Assembly: GCF_900141735.1 (NCBI RefSeq)
Contig: NZ_FQYO01000001.1
Coordinates: forward strand, 761,479 to 825,478
From: Wenxinia saemankumensis
GTDB taxonomy: Bacteria; Pseudomonadota; Alphaproteobacteria; Rhodobacterales; Rhodobacteraceae
Direction: 5' to 3'
DNA: 64,000 nucleotides
In this document: piece after piece, positions 26,295 to 35,336 of the stretch
How the letters are laid out: the number at the start of each line of letters is the position of its first letter
How positions within the stretch are numbered: position 1 is the first letter of the stretch
Notes under the pieces: model-generated
The model's input: the letters and a program-made list of their open reading frames with translations, nothing else
Told to the model about the DNA's origin: nothing
Databases searched by the model: none
Translations under genes and position numbers: made by a program

Positions 26295-26975
26295 TCATGC
26301 CGTGATCCCCGCCCCGGACGTCGACCGGCCGCCCCGGAGAAGCACGAGGCCCACGGCCACGAACCAGACGATGGCGCCGAGCCCGAAGACGGCGCCGGCC
26401 CCCTCTCCGAGCGGCGGCAGGATCGTCACGAGCCCGGCGGCACCGCTGATCGCACCGATCCCGGTCGTGAGGCGGCCGAACGTTCCGCTTGCAAGCCCTG
26501 CGAGACTGACCGCCAGGATCCAGGCGCCGCCGGCGATCTCGTTGCCGCCGCCGAGCCCGAGTTCGACCGCGTGGAGCGTCTGCCAAAGGGCGGCCGCGGC
26601 CGCCGGATCGCCGGAAAGCACGTAGGTCCGTTCGACGGCGACATTCGCGATCATCCCCGCGCCGAGGACGAGCGTGGCCCAGATCAGCCCCAGCGCCCCG
26701 GTCAGGGCTCCGGCATCCGGATGCGACCTGCCGATCCGCTGGCGGAGCGCGACCACGAGGACCGCGAGCGCCAGCGCGTTCACGACGTAGATCACGCTGT
26801 TCCAGGCCAGCAGCACGCCCGGGCGATCCGCGATGAACCCCGCGACGGCGGCGGCGTCGATCTCGTCCGACCCGAAGCCCAGCGGGGCGAGCACGGTGAC
26901 GAGCAGGGCGAAGCCGAAGAGATAGGTAGCGGCGCAGGTCAGGGCTGCGATGCCGCCGGCCTTGGGAAGGGTCAT
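26295..26975 (-). CDS. hypothetical multi-pass membrane protein
   Basis: 226 aa, about six hydrophobic segments (AALTCAATYLFGFALLVTVLAPLGF; SVIYVVNALALAVLVVALRQRI; ALGLIWATLVLGAGMIANVAV; GAWILAVSLAGLASGTF; GAISGAAGLVTILPPL; FGLGAIVWFVAVGLVLL). The arrangement recalls DUF4386-type membrane proteins but I cannot confirm this. No charged residues suggest a transport mechanism. Followed on the same strand by no other gene; a doubtful small gene precedes it with a 4-base overlap. Confidence 0.65.
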   Translation of the reverse strand: MTLPKAGGIAALTCAATYLFGFALLVTVLAPLGFGSDEIDAAAVAGFIADRPGVLLAWNSVIYVVNALALAVLVVALRQRIGRSHPDAGALTGALGLIWATLVLGAGMIANVAVERTYVLSGDPAAAAALWQTLHAVELGLGGGNEIAGGAWILAVSLAGLASGTFGRLTTGIGAISGAAGLVTILPPLGEGAGAVFGLGAIVWFVAVGLVLLRGGRSTSGAGITA

Positions 26976-27334
26976 GAGCTCGGGCCTTTCGCTGGGTGTT
27001 CCTCCCTGCAGGCGAAGACTGCAGGGTGATCGGCGACGCGCCGCCTCCCGAGCCGGGGCGCGACCATGTCCATCCCGGGCGCGGTCGGGACAAGGCGCGC
27101 CCGTCCACTCACGCGGCGGGGCAGGACCGGACGGACGGCGAGCGAGGCGGGGCGCGAGATATCCCGCAGAGGGGAGAGACGCGGCGCGGTCCCGAGGGCG
27201 CCGATGCCGGCCGGGGCGAGCACCGGGCCGGCCATGGCGCCAGGCAATGCGGCCTGGACCCGCGCCAGCGCCTCGGCCACCGCATGGTCGAGAAGCGCAC
27301 TCGCAGAACCGGCCGTCATGGTCTGATCGGACAA
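26972..27334 (-). CDS. doubtful small protein upstream of the membrane protein
   Basis: 120 codons from a TTG (or a Met five codons later). Its stop overlaps the start of the membrane-protein gene by 4 bases (ATGA), the main reason to list it. The N-terminal half (SASALLDHAVAEALARVQAALPGAMAG) could be a helix, the rest is Arg/Pro-rich and not recognised. It may be an open frame caused by GC-rich DNA. Confidence 0.3.
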   Translation of the reverse strand: MSDQTMTAGSASALLDHAVAEALARVQAALPGAMAGPVLAPAGIGALGTAPRLSPLRDISRPASLAVRPVLPRRVSGRARLVPTAPGMDMVAPRLGRRRVADHPAVFACREEHPAKGPSS

Positions 27335-28905
27335 GAGGCGCTCCCCCGCTTCGACATCCTGTTGCGGCCGATCATGGCTTCGGCGGACCGGCGCGGGCAG
27401 ATTGCCCCGGGAATTGACGCTAGGGCAATCCCCATGTCGCGCCGCATGCCGACCCCGGCATCCCGCATGTCCCGCCCCCGTCAGGGCGGCCCGAAGGCGC
27501 CGGTGTGGGGCAAAGCGAGGATCGAGCGACCCATCGGCCCGGACCGGAAGGACGCCGCTGTCGAGGTTATTTCCGATCAGCCAGATAGCGCCGGATGGCT
27601 CTCAGCAGGGTACGAAAGAGCGAGTCGCGCGGCGACATGCCACCGTATGAAACCCAGCTCGCCGGACGAACCGGACTGTCCGATCGGCCATTCGCTTTCG
27701 GCATCACTCAACCTCTCACTGCTTACCCGGGAATGTGTTCAACCATTACGGTACAATGGGCACCGATGAAGGTCGGGTATTCATGACCTGCGCGGGCCCC
27801 GATCCGGAACCTTGCGGCTGCATCTTCCTCGACATGAAGGCGCGCCACATCGTTCCAGCCGACGAACGAGGCGCGGTTCCGCGCGATGCCTGCGACATTA
27901 CCGGGCGTCGTGCCGCGACTCGTCCGCGCCCCTCGGGCCCTGGCCGATCCCGGCGCGTCCGGGGGGCAGCCGAGTCCGCGCCGGAACCGGCGATCGAGGA
28001 GGCTCGGAGACAGGCTCGGCCCTCGACGCCTTCGCCGACGTCTTCGCAACCGGAAGGGGACGGACGGAGGGATCGAAGACTCGCAGAGGCGCAAGGATCT
28101 GATGGAGGGCATCGCGGGTCGATGGCGGATGACCTTCCTCTCGACGATCTACGGCAGGTCCCGCTCGACAGAGGCGCCGAGCCATCGGGTCCCGAAGGAT
28201 GCGAGAATGCCGGAGACTCCTGTCCGACCGAGCAAGGATCGCGGAGATACCGGACGAACCGGCGTGAAGAGGCGGGGTGCCCCTGCTCGCGATCCAGTCG
28301 TGGCGTCAAACGACGCTGGCGAAGATGGCACCCCAGGGGATCGCGCATCGCGCCGGATCGTCCTTCTCGGGAACCAGTCGAGCGGCTCTACGGGGAACGC
28401 CCCCGGGATGACTGTCTCGCTGCCATCTGAGGATCATTGGCGGACCGTAGATCTGCCATTGAGCGTCGGACCTATCGCGATCACCCTTATTTAATCGACG
28501 TATTTAGAGAGTCGATGCATGGGATGTGTAGCAAAATGTGTTGCAGCCCAGCCTTGGCAGCGAGACTATCAGGCTTCGCCTCAAACGCGATGGCCAAGTC
28601 GTCCAAGAAAAGCGCCGCTGAAACGGCGGCCGGCTCCGGCGCGTGCTTGTCGCTGAACGGACAGCGTGGCCTGCAATGCCGCCGAAACAACATCAGGCTT
28701 TGACGGGTCGGGCGCGCCGGTGGCTGATCGGTAAGCCCCGACCCTTCCGGGCATCCGGGCAGTTTCCCGGCTTGCCTCGGGCCCAGCTCCGACGCTCGTC
28801 GGGCCCGTATGTGACCTTACCTCGGAACCCAGCCCAGGGTTGCCCGTGAGGTGTAGAGCATTGTGGCGCAGAATTCGTTCCAGATGGCCTGCATAACCGC
28901 CTCCA
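27335..28905. other. gene-poor stretch of about 1.6 kb
   Basis: No reading frame here looks like a conserved protein. The longest ones, on both strands, are Arg/Ser/Pro/Gly-rich and mutually overlapping. AT content rises at the right-hand part (about 28480-28560). Two pieces look marginally protein-like (VGWNDVARLHVEEDAAARF on the minus strand near 27.8 kb; LFLDDLAIAFEAKPDSLAAK on the minus strand near 28.6 kb), possibly relics, but no family is recognised. No transposase motif or tRNA was found. Confidence 0.5.
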
Positions 28906-29823
28906 TCACGCGGCCGCGGTCAGGTCGGCACCGAAGATCAGCGAGCGATGGGCCGCCGTTCCGGCCATCACGCCGGCCGCCGCGGCCAGGGTGGCGTTGG
29001 CCATCGGGTTCGCGAGGTCGCCCGCGGCGAAGACGCCGGGAACGCTGGTCGCCTGCATCCCGTCCACCGCGAGGGTGGGGCCCGTCGGACCCTCCGCCAT
29101 CCTGCAGCCCAGCCGGGCGCCGAGATCGCTCGACGGGGCCGTCTGCGGCGCGATGAAGAGGCCTGCGACGGGGATCTCGCGCCCGTCCGCCAGCCGCACC
29201 GCCGCGAGCGCCGGCGCCGGGCCGACAAGGCCCGCCACCGGCCCTTCCTCCAGCGCGACGCCCCGCGCGGCGAGCATCCGGCGCTGATCCCCGGTCGGCG
29301 CAAACGCCCCGTTCGTGAACAGGGTCGTCGGCCCCCAGTCGGGCAGCAGCATGGCCTGATGCAGGGCCATCTCGCCGCGGGCGAGGACGCCGACGGGCCG
29401 ACGATCCAGCTCGTAGCCGTGGCAATAGGGACAATGGAGGACGCTTGCCCCCCACCGCTCGGCGAGGCCCGGCAGATCGGGCAGCGTGTCGCGCACCCCG
29501 TAGGCCAGGACGAGCCTCCGGGCCGTGACCGCTCCGCCTTCCGCCAGCGACAGGCGGAAGCCGCCTTCCTCGCGCGACGCGTCCAGCGCCTCCGCCTCCT
29601 GCATGGTCACCGTCGGATAGGCGGCGAGGTCGGCGCGGAGGGCGGCCCCGATCTCGCCGGGTCGCCGTCCGTCCTGCCCGGGAAACCCGTGCGAGGTGGC
29701 GGCGAAGCGATTGCGGGGCCGCCCGGTATCGAGGAGCAGCACGCTCCGCCGCGCCCGTGCCAGCTGCATGGCTGCCGACAGCCCGGCGAAGCTGCCCCCG
29801 ATGATGATGACATCGTGATCCAT
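28906..29823 (-). CDS. NAD(P)/FAD-dependent oxidoreductase, thioredoxin-reductase-like
   Basis: About 305 aa. FAD site DVIIIGGSFAGLSAAMQLARARRSVLLLDTG, GFPGQDGRRPGEI, second dinucleotide region (RPVGVLARGEMALHQAMLL) and a C-terminal FAD motif GVFAAGDLANPMANATLAAAAGVMAG. The centre reads CPYCHGYE, with the CxxC that thioredoxin reductases use (CATC). Such flavoproteins regularly sit opposite an Rrf2 regulator, as here. The Met at 29823 directly precedes the FAD motif; an alternative in-frame start lies 12 codons upstream. Confidence 0.82.
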   Translation of the reverse strand: MDHDVIIIGGSFAGLSAAMQLARARRSVLLLDTGRPRNRFAATSHGFPGQDGRRPGEIGAALRADLAAYPTVTMQEAEALDASREEGGFRLSLAEGGAVTARRLVLAYGVRDTLPDLPGLAERWGASVLHCPYCHGYELDRRPVGVLARGEMALHQAMLLPDWGPTTLFTNGAFAPTGDQRRMLAARGVALEEGPVAGLVGPAPALAAVRLADGREIPVAGLFIAPQTAPSSDLGARLGCRMAEGPTGPTLAVDGMQATSVPGVFAAGDLANPMANATLAAAAGVMAGTAAHRSLIFGADLTAAA

Positions 29824-29858
29824 TCCGCCCGGTCCTTTTCGGTGCGCATATCGCAACA

Positions 29859-29872
29859 CAAGGAGTTACTTG
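29859..29872. promoter_or_regulatory. candidate operator between flavoprotein and Rrf2 genes
   Basis: CAAG, six bases, CTTG in the 135-base divergent gap. It is a short dyad and was picked by position; Rrf2 binding is inference. Confidence 0.3.
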
Positions 29873-29958
29873 ATGAGGCGACTTCCGGCAAGACACGAAA
29901 CTTGGAATGTTGCGTAAACGGTGATAGATGCCCTCGCTCCCAGGAGGAAGACCGCCCG

Positions 29959-30444
29959 ATGCCCCGCGACCTGCGCCTGTCCCGAATGCTGCACGTCCTG
30001 ATCCACATGGACCGCCATGTCGCCCCCGCGACGTCCGAGCAGATCTCGAGGATGATCTCGACCAATCCGGTGGTCGTGCGCCGGATGATGGGCGGCCTGC
30101 GAGAGCGGGGGATCGTCACCTCCGAGAAGGGGCATGGAGGCGGCTGGCGGCTCGCCCGGCCGCTGACCGAGGTGACGCTGAGGGACGTCTACGAGGCCGT
30201 CGGCGCCCCATCGCTCTTCAACATCGGCCCCGGCGCAGATCCCTCCGAGTGCCTCGTCGAGAGGGCCGTGGACGCGCGGCTCGAGCGATCGCTCCAGGAA
30301 GCGGAGGCGCGGCTCCTCGCGCAGTTCGCGGACGTTCGCGTCGAGGATCTGGCGCGGGACTTCGAGGGAAGGCTCACGGAGCAGTCCGGAAGCGGCGGCG
30401 GTCCTCACGCTGCCGGGAACCCGGATACGAGCTATGACACGTGA
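29959..30444 (+). CDS. Rrf2-family transcriptional regulator
   Basis: 161 aa. Winged helix typical of Rrf2: LSRMLHVLIHMDRHVAPATSEQISRMISTNPVVVRRMMGGLRERGIVTSEKGHGGGWRLARPLTEVTLRDVYEAVGAPSLF. Only one cysteine (SECLVERAV) is present in the region where FeS-type members such as IscR have three, so it is closer to the YwnA-like, cluster-free or thiol-sensing type. Divergent from the thioredoxin-reductase-like gene, its probable target. The start has a purine-rich site (CAGGAGGAAG) upstream. Confidence 0.85.
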   Translation: MPRDLRLSRMLHVLIHMDRHVAPATSEQISRMISTNPVVVRRMMGGLRERGIVTSEKGHGGGWRLARPLTEVTLRDVYEAVGAPSLFNIGPGADPSECLVERAVDARLERSLQEAEARLLAQFADVRVEDLARDFEGRLTEQSGSGGGPHAAGNPDTSYDT

Positions 30445-30636
30445 TCAGGGACAGGCCCTGAGCCACTGACCCGGAGGATCGGCAAACCCTACTCCCCCGG
30501 ACCCCTTTCAGCCGGCGATCCAGATGCCAGAAACAAGCCGGCACGAGACGACAGGTGACACGCGGACGAGATCGAGCAGGCGCGCGAGCTACCCCGATCC
30601 GCGAGGGCCGGTCGCCAGATGCTCGGCCGCAAGAAG

Positions 30637-31050
30637 TTACCGTCGCCGCAAGAGCCAGACGAAGAAAACCCCGCCGATCAGCCCGGTGACGATCCCGACC
30701 GGGATGTCGTCCGGCGCCATTACCGTCCGCGCGAGGATGTCGCACCAGAGCATGAAGAACGCGCGCAACAGCGCCGACACCGGAAGGACGCGCGCATAGC
30801 TGCCCCCCACGACCATCCGGGCAGTACGGGGGATCATCAGGCCTACGAAGCCGATCACGCCGGAGAAGGCGACCATCACGCCCGTCACCAGAGCGCCGGC
30901 GACGAAGACCACGAGCCGGAAGCGCGCTACCGCGATCCCGAGCGTGGAGGCGGTCTCGTCGCCCACCGTCATCGCGTCGAGATCCTCTGCCCGCAGGCGG
31001 AACCACGCGCCGCAGAGGATCAGTATAACGAGCGGCGCGATCCGGTGCGC
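30637..31050 (-). pseudogene. truncated FecCD-type iron/siderophore/B12 permease (C-terminal part)
   Basis: The downstream 111 codons read as the last third of a FecCD permease: MTVGDETASTLGIAVARFRLVVFVAGALVTGVMVAFSGVIGFVGLMIPRTARMVVG, ending in IPVGIVTGLIGGVFFVWLLRRR, the standard C-terminus. The frame continues upstream as WAHRIAPLVILILCGAWFRLRAEDLDAM and then loses similarity near 31050. Two thirds of the gene, including the start, are missing. It abuts other gene fragments and an IS3 relic, which probably caused the truncation. Confidence 0.75.
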
Positions 31051-31200
31051 CCAGAGAGGACGACGGTCAGCCCGGCCGGCCGGCCCATCTCGGCCAAATT
31101 GGTAAGGGCACCTTTGACAGCGAAGGTGGCCATCGCGCCTGCCATCCAGAGCGCACTGATCCAGCCGGACAGAGGGTCCGGCACGGCTCTATCTGACTCA
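31050..31200 (-). pseudogene. membrane-protein fragment of uncertain origin
   Basis: In a frame different from the FecCD remnant, the minus strand reads SGWISALWMAGAMATFAVKGALTNLAEMGRPAGLTVVLSG. This resembles the N-terminal membrane segment of DMT/EamA-type transporters, or less likely a FecCD segment. It is fused in frame to an IS3 orfB scrap upstream and ends at a stop after the frameshifted junction. It cannot make a functional protein. Confidence 0.35.
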
Positions 31201-31715
31201 CGCCCCCCGGGCTGTCCTTGCCAAGCCCTTCTGCCACCGTTGGGGCGATCCGCCTGGAACTCCCGCGCCAGCAGGTAGTCGGCGATGACGGATAGTGCCC
31301 CGTCGTCCTTCGGCAGACCTGGGTGGCGGGGCCGCGCGCGCAGCCCGTTCTCCTTCATCAGTCTTCGCCGGGGAAACGGTCCACAGGACCGGTTCCTGAT
31401 CCTCGTCAGTTAGGATGTCACGCTCCGCCTTGAGACGGGCGACCTCCTTCCGCGGCGCCGCGATCTCCGCTTGCTCCTGGCCCAGTCGGCCATGTCCCGG
31501 AAGTGCGCCGGACGGCGTGTCTTCGAACTCGCGCATCCAACGGCGCAGCACGCTCTCCGAGAACTCCAGATCCCGGCAGGCCTGCGCCACGGCCACGCCG
31601 CGATCGGTCACCAGCCTCACAGCCTCGATCTAGAACTCGAAGCTGAACGTTCGTCTCTTCATCGGGTGTCTCCAGTCCCATGGTCACGATCCTATCGTCG
31701 TGTCCACGAGACCGG
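31200..31715 (-). mobile_element. degenerate IS3-family element (orfA and part of orfB)
   Basis: Reading from an ATG at 31662: MKRRTFSFEF, an in-frame TAG (31630-31632, where a Lys codon is expected), IEAVRLVTDRGVAVAQACRDLEFSESVLRRWMREF...EIAAPRKEVARLKAERDILT. This is IS3/IS51-group OrfA with its helix-turn-helix and leucine-zipper region. An orfB piece follows in another frame: RRLMKENGLRARPRHPGLPKDDGALSVIADYLLAREFQADRPN. The start of orfB and all of its catalytic core are deleted. The outer boundary near 31.71 kb is approximate. Confidence 0.8.
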
Positions 31716-31759
31716 CAGCATCCTATGATGCCTTTTCGAGAATATGGCCCGCTCCTAGT

Positions 31760-32503
31760 CTATCCTAGCAGCGATTCCGACAGAAGCTCGCGGGTAAACG
31801 GATGCGCGGTTTCACCCCTGACAAGCTGAGCCTTTGTCAGCTCCTCGACAATGCGGCCGTCCTTCATCACGCCGATCCGGTCGCACATATGGCCGACGAC
31901 ACCAATATCGTGGGTCACCATCAAATAAGTCAGCCCCTGGTCTCGGCGCAGATCCTGGAGGAGGTTGAGGATCTCGGCCTGGACGCTGACATCGAGAGCC
32001 GAGGTCGGCTCGTCCAGAAGCAGGATCGGGCTCTGCAGCGCGAGCGCGCGGGCGATTGATACGCGTTGGCGCTGGCCGCCCGAGATCTGATGGGGGTATC
32101 GATAGCGGAACCGGCCCGGCAGACCGACCTGCCGAAGCAGGGCGTCGACCGTCTCGCCCCGGTTTTGGCGGCGGTTGATCGCCAGCGGCTCGGCGATCGT
32201 GCCCCCGATCGTGTGCTTGGGATGGATCGCGCCGAAGGGATCCTGGAAAACGATCTGCACTTTCTGACGATCCGCCGGGTTGCGGCGACGGGGATCGACC
32301 TCGGCGCCAGCCAGGCGGACGGTCCCGGTCCAATCGGAATGCCGGCCCGCGATCGCGTTAAGAACGGAGGATTTGCCCGACCCGCTCTCGCCCACGAGGC
32401 CGTAGGTCTCGCCCTTCTCGACCCGGAACGAGACGTCGCGCACCGCGTGGAAGCGGTCGCGTCCCTCGCCGTAGAAGACCTGCAGGTCCTCGACCTCGAT
32501 CAT
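31760..32503 (-). CDS. Dpp-type ABC transporter ATP-binding protein (second system, DppF-like)
   Basis: 247 aa. Walker A GESGSGKSSVLNAIAGRHSDWTG, Q-loop IVFQDPFGAIHPKHTIG, signature ISGGQRQRVSIARAL, Walker B ILLLDEPTSALDVSVQ, switch His LMVTHDIGVV. It lacks the C-terminal extension with cysteines and is about 80 aa shorter than typical DppF, ending just after the HPFTRELL motif. Overlaps the preceding ATPase gene by 4 bases; last gene of the operon. Confidence 0.86.
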   Translation of the reverse strand: MIEVEDLQVFYGEGRDRFHAVRDVSFRVEKGETYGLVGESGSGKSSVLNAIAGRHSDWTGTVRLAGAEVDPRRRNPADRQKVQIVFQDPFGAIHPKHTIGGTIAEPLAINRRQNRGETVDALLRQVGLPGRFRYRYPHQISGGQRQRVSIARALALQSPILLLDEPTSALDVSVQAEILNLLQDLRRDQGLTYLMVTHDIGVVGHMCDRIGVMKDGRIVEELTKAQLVRGETAHPFTRELLSESLLG

Positions 32504-33360
32504 CGCCCTGCCTCCTCGGTTATCCAGCGGGGGTCCCGTTGCAGGGTGGCGAGGCGATCCCTCGGACGGTCGAGACGGGGAATCGCGTCGAGCAGGCCCC
32601 GCGTATAGGGATGCTCGGCCTCGTCCAGCCGCGACGCCGGCAGCTCTTCGACGATCCGGCCCGAATACATGATAAGCACCCGGTCGCAGAACCGCCGGAC
32701 CAGGTTCAGATCGTGCGTGATGAAGAGCAGGCCCGTCGGCCTCTCCGCCCGCAGCTCGTCAAGGATCCGCAGGATCTGGCCGCGCACGCTGACATCGAGC
32801 GCGGAGGTCGGCTCGTCCGCGATGATGAGAGAGGGCCGCGCCACGATCATCATGGCGATCATGATCCGTTGTCCCATCCCGCCCGACACCTCGTGCGGGA
32901 AGAGTGGGTAGACCCTTGCGGGGTCGTTGATGTGGACCTGCTCGAGCAGGTGCAGCGTCCGCGCCCGTGCCTCACGCTTCGACAGCTTCAGATGGATGCG
33001 GCAGGTCTCGGCGATCTGGTCGCCGACACTCATGATCGGGTTCAGCGAGAACTTGGGATCCTGAAGGATCATCGCGATCTCGCCGCCCCGCATTCCACGC
33101 ATCTCGCCCTCCGGGAGGGACAGGATCTCTTTCCCGTCGAAGCGCATCCGGTCGGCGACCGGGTGCGCCGCCTTCGGGAGGAGGCGCATGATGCTGCGCC
33201 CGGTCAGGGACTTGCCCGACCCGGACTCGCCGATCAGGCCCACCTTCTCGTTGCCGATGTCGAAGGACACGCCGCGCACCGCCTCTATCCGGCCGGCGAG
33301 GGACGGAAAGGTGACGCGCAGGTTGCGCACCGACAGGATCGGATCGCTCATGGTCCTCAT
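32500..33360 (-). CDS. Dpp-type ABC transporter ATP-binding protein (DppD-like)
   Basis: 286 aa from the ATG that overlaps the permease stop (ATGA); a second Met three codons later is possible. Walker A GESGSGKSLTGRSIMRLLP, Q-loop ILQDPKFSLNPIMSVG, signature VSGGMGQRIMIAMMI, Walker B LIIADEPTSALDVSV, switch His LFITHDLN. Ends soon after HPYTRGLLDAIPRL, so also a short member. Confidence 0.86.
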   Translation of the reverse strand: MRTMSDPILSVRNLRVTFPSLAGRIEAVRGVSFDIGNEKVGLIGESGSGKSLTGRSIMRLLPKAAHPVADRMRFDGKEILSLPEGEMRGMRGGEIAMILQDPKFSLNPIMSVGDQIAETCRIHLKLSKREARARTLHLLEQVHINDPARVYPLFPHEVSGGMGQRIMIAMMIVARPSLIIADEPTSALDVSVRGQILRILDELRAERPTGLLFITHDLNLVRRFCDRVLIMYSGRIVEELPASRLDEAEHPYTRGLLDAIPRLDRPRDRLATLQRDPRWITEEAGR

Positions 33361-34280
33361 CCGCTGCGGGGGTCGAGAACGTCGCGCAGTCCGTCCCCGA
33401 GCAGGTTGAACGCCAGGCTGACCAGCAGGATCGCCAGGCCGGGGAACGTCGTCAGCCACCACGCATCGATCAGGTATTGCCGGCCGGCGGCGGCCATGGC
33501 GCCCCATTCGGCGATCGGGGGCTGCGCGCCCAGACCGAGAAAGCCGAGCCCGGCGGCGGTCAGGATCACGCTGGCCATGTTGAGCGTCAGCCGGACGATG
33601 ATCGAGGGAAGGCAGATCGGCACGAGATGCCACCAGAGCACCCGCCCCAGCCCCGCGCCCTGTAGCCGGGCGCTGGCCAGGTAGTCGGACCCGCGAACGG
33701 TCAGCGTCTCCGCCCGCGCCAGCCGGGCCACCGGCGGCCAGATCGTCAGTGCGATGGCGAGAACCGCGTTGCCGATGCCGGGGCCGAGCGCGGCCGAGAA
33801 GGCCAGCGCGAGGACGAGGCTCGGAAAGGCGAGGAAGATGTCCGTCAGGCGCATCAGGACGGTGTCGAGCCAGCCGCCGACATAGCCTGACACGGCGCCG
33901 ATCAGGAAGCCGATGGGCGCGACGATCACCGTCACCAGCATGGTGATGTAGAGCGTCGTGCGCGAGCCGTAGACCAGGCGGGACCAGACGTCACGGCCGA
34001 GATCGTCGGTCCCCATCCAGTTGGCCGCCGAGGGCGGCAACAGGGTTCGCGACAGGTCCTGCCGGTAGGGATCATGAGTGGCGATCCAGGGCGCGAAGGC
34101 CGCGGCGAGGACCAGCAGGATGACGATGACCAGGCCGATCACCGCGATCGGGCTCGAGGTCAGTCCGACCAGACCGCGATAGGCGCCTTGCGCCACCGCC
34201 TGCCGGTGGGAGGTGACATCCTCCTCCACCAGCCAGGCGCGGAGGCCGCGCCGGCCCGGGTTCTGCGATGCGTCCGTCAT
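33357..34280 (-). CDS. Dpp-type ABC transporter permease (DppC-like, second system)
   Basis: About 307 aa. Polar N-terminus of some 45 residues, a membrane segment IAVIGLVIVILLVLAAAFAPWIA, NWMGTDDLGRDVWSRLVYGSR (GTDxxGRD), YLASARLQGAGLGRVLWWHLVP, GLGFLGLGAQPPIAEWGAMAAAGRQYL. Start overlaps the DppB-like stop by 4 bases. Confidence 0.88.
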   Translation of the reverse strand: MTDASQNPGRRGLRAWLVEEDVTSHRQAVAQGAYRGLVGLTSSPIAVIGLVIVILLVLAAAFAPWIATHDPYRQDLSRTLLPPSAANWMGTDDLGRDVWSRLVYGSRTTLYITMLVTVIVAPIGFLIGAVSGYVGGWLDTVLMRLTDIFLAFPSLVLALAFSAALGPGIGNAVLAIALTIWPPVARLARAETLTVRGSDYLASARLQGAGLGRVLWWHLVPICLPSIIVRLTLNMASVILTAAGLGFLGLGAQPPIAEWGAMAAAGRQYLIDAWWLTTFPGLAILLVSLAFNLLGDGLRDVLDPRSG

Positions 34281-35332
34281 TTCGTCCTCGGATCGAGCAG
34301 GCGATAGGCGACATCGCACAGCAGGTTGATGCCGACTGAGATCAGGCCAATCAGGAGGACTGCACCCAGGACGGCATTCATGTCCGCAAAGAAGAGCGCC
34401 GTAGTGAGATACTGGCCGAGACCGGGCCAGCCGAAGACCGTCTCGATCAGCACGGTGCCGTCGAGCAGGCCGCAATAGGCCAGCGCGATCACCGTCAGGA
34501 GCTGCACCCGCATGTTGGCGAAGGCGTGCCGCCAGATCACGCTGTTGTTGGTCGCGCCCTTGGCCCGGGCGGTCAGGATGTATTCCTGGTTGAGCTGCTC
34601 GAGCATGAAGCTGCGGCTCATCCGGCTGATATAGGCGGTATTGGCCCAGCCGAGCACGAGGGCCGGCGCGACCAGGTGGCCGAGCGCGCTCTTCGCCACG
34701 TCCCATTCCGCGGCCAGAACGGCATCGAGCACCAGGAAGCCGGTCGGCCCCTCGACCAGGCCTTCGTAGTAGAGCCCGACCCTGTTGCCCGCCGGGATCC
34801 AACCGAGCCCGGCATAGAAGATCAGGATCACGATCATGCCGAGCCAGAAGATCGGGGTGGAATAGCCGACCAGCCCCACTACGCGAGCCACCTGATCGAT
34901 CCATGTGCCGCGCCGGACCGCGGCGACGACGCCGAGCGGCACACCGAGCAGCGTGCCGATCAGCAACGCCGCCGTGGCGAGTTCGACGGTTGCGGGAAAC
35001 ACCCGGGCCAGGTCGGTCGCGACCTCGTTCCGGCTGAGATGGGAGCGTCCGAAATCGAGCGTCGCGATATCGCGCACATAGGTTCCGAACTGAACGACGA
35101 GCGGACGGTCGAGGCCGAGTTCCTGATAGACCCGGTCGTAGGCCGCCTGGTCCGCCTGGTCGCCGATAATGGCGATGACGGGGTCGGCCGGCACCATCCG
35201 GCCCACCACGAAGGTGATCACCAACAGGCCGAACAGCGTGATGGCCACGACCGAGAGGGAGGTCCCGACCTTCCGCGCCGCGGAAAGCCAGGCCCGTCCA
35301 TCGGGTCGGTAGGGAGGGGAACCGACCGTCAT
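34277..35332 (-). CDS. Dpp-type ABC transporter permease (DppB-like, second system)
   Basis: 351 aa. SLSVVAITLFGLLVITFVVGRMVPADPVIAIIGDQADQ, LGLDRPLVVQFGTYVRDIATLDFGRS, ILTARAKGATNNSVIWRHAFAN and ETVFGWPGLGQYLTTALFFADMNAVLGAVLL are all DppB features. Follows the binding-protein gene after four bases and overlaps the DppC-like gene by 4. Confidence 0.88.
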   Translation of the reverse strand: MTVGSPPYRPDGRAWLSAARKVGTSLSVVAITLFGLLVITFVVGRMVPADPVIAIIGDQADQAAYDRVYQELGLDRPLVVQFGTYVRDIATLDFGRSHLSRNEVATDLARVFPATVELATAALLIGTLLGVPLGVVAAVRRGTWIDQVARVVGLVGYSTPIFWLGMIVILIFYAGLGWIPAGNRVGLYYEGLVEGPTGFLVLDAVLAAEWDVAKSALGHLVAPALVLGWANTAYISRMSRSFMLEQLNQEYILTARAKGATNNSVIWRHAFANMRVQLLTVIALAYCGLLDGTVLIETVFGWPGLGQYLTTALFFADMNAVLGAVLLIGLISVGINLLCDVAYRLLDPRTK

Positions 35333-35336
35333 CCGC

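Noticed and set aside
27735..28430. 231-codon plus-strand frame in the gene-poor stretch
   Set aside because: Starts at GTG without a ribosome site, is Arg/Ser/Pro-rich, overlaps similar frames on both strands and matches no family.
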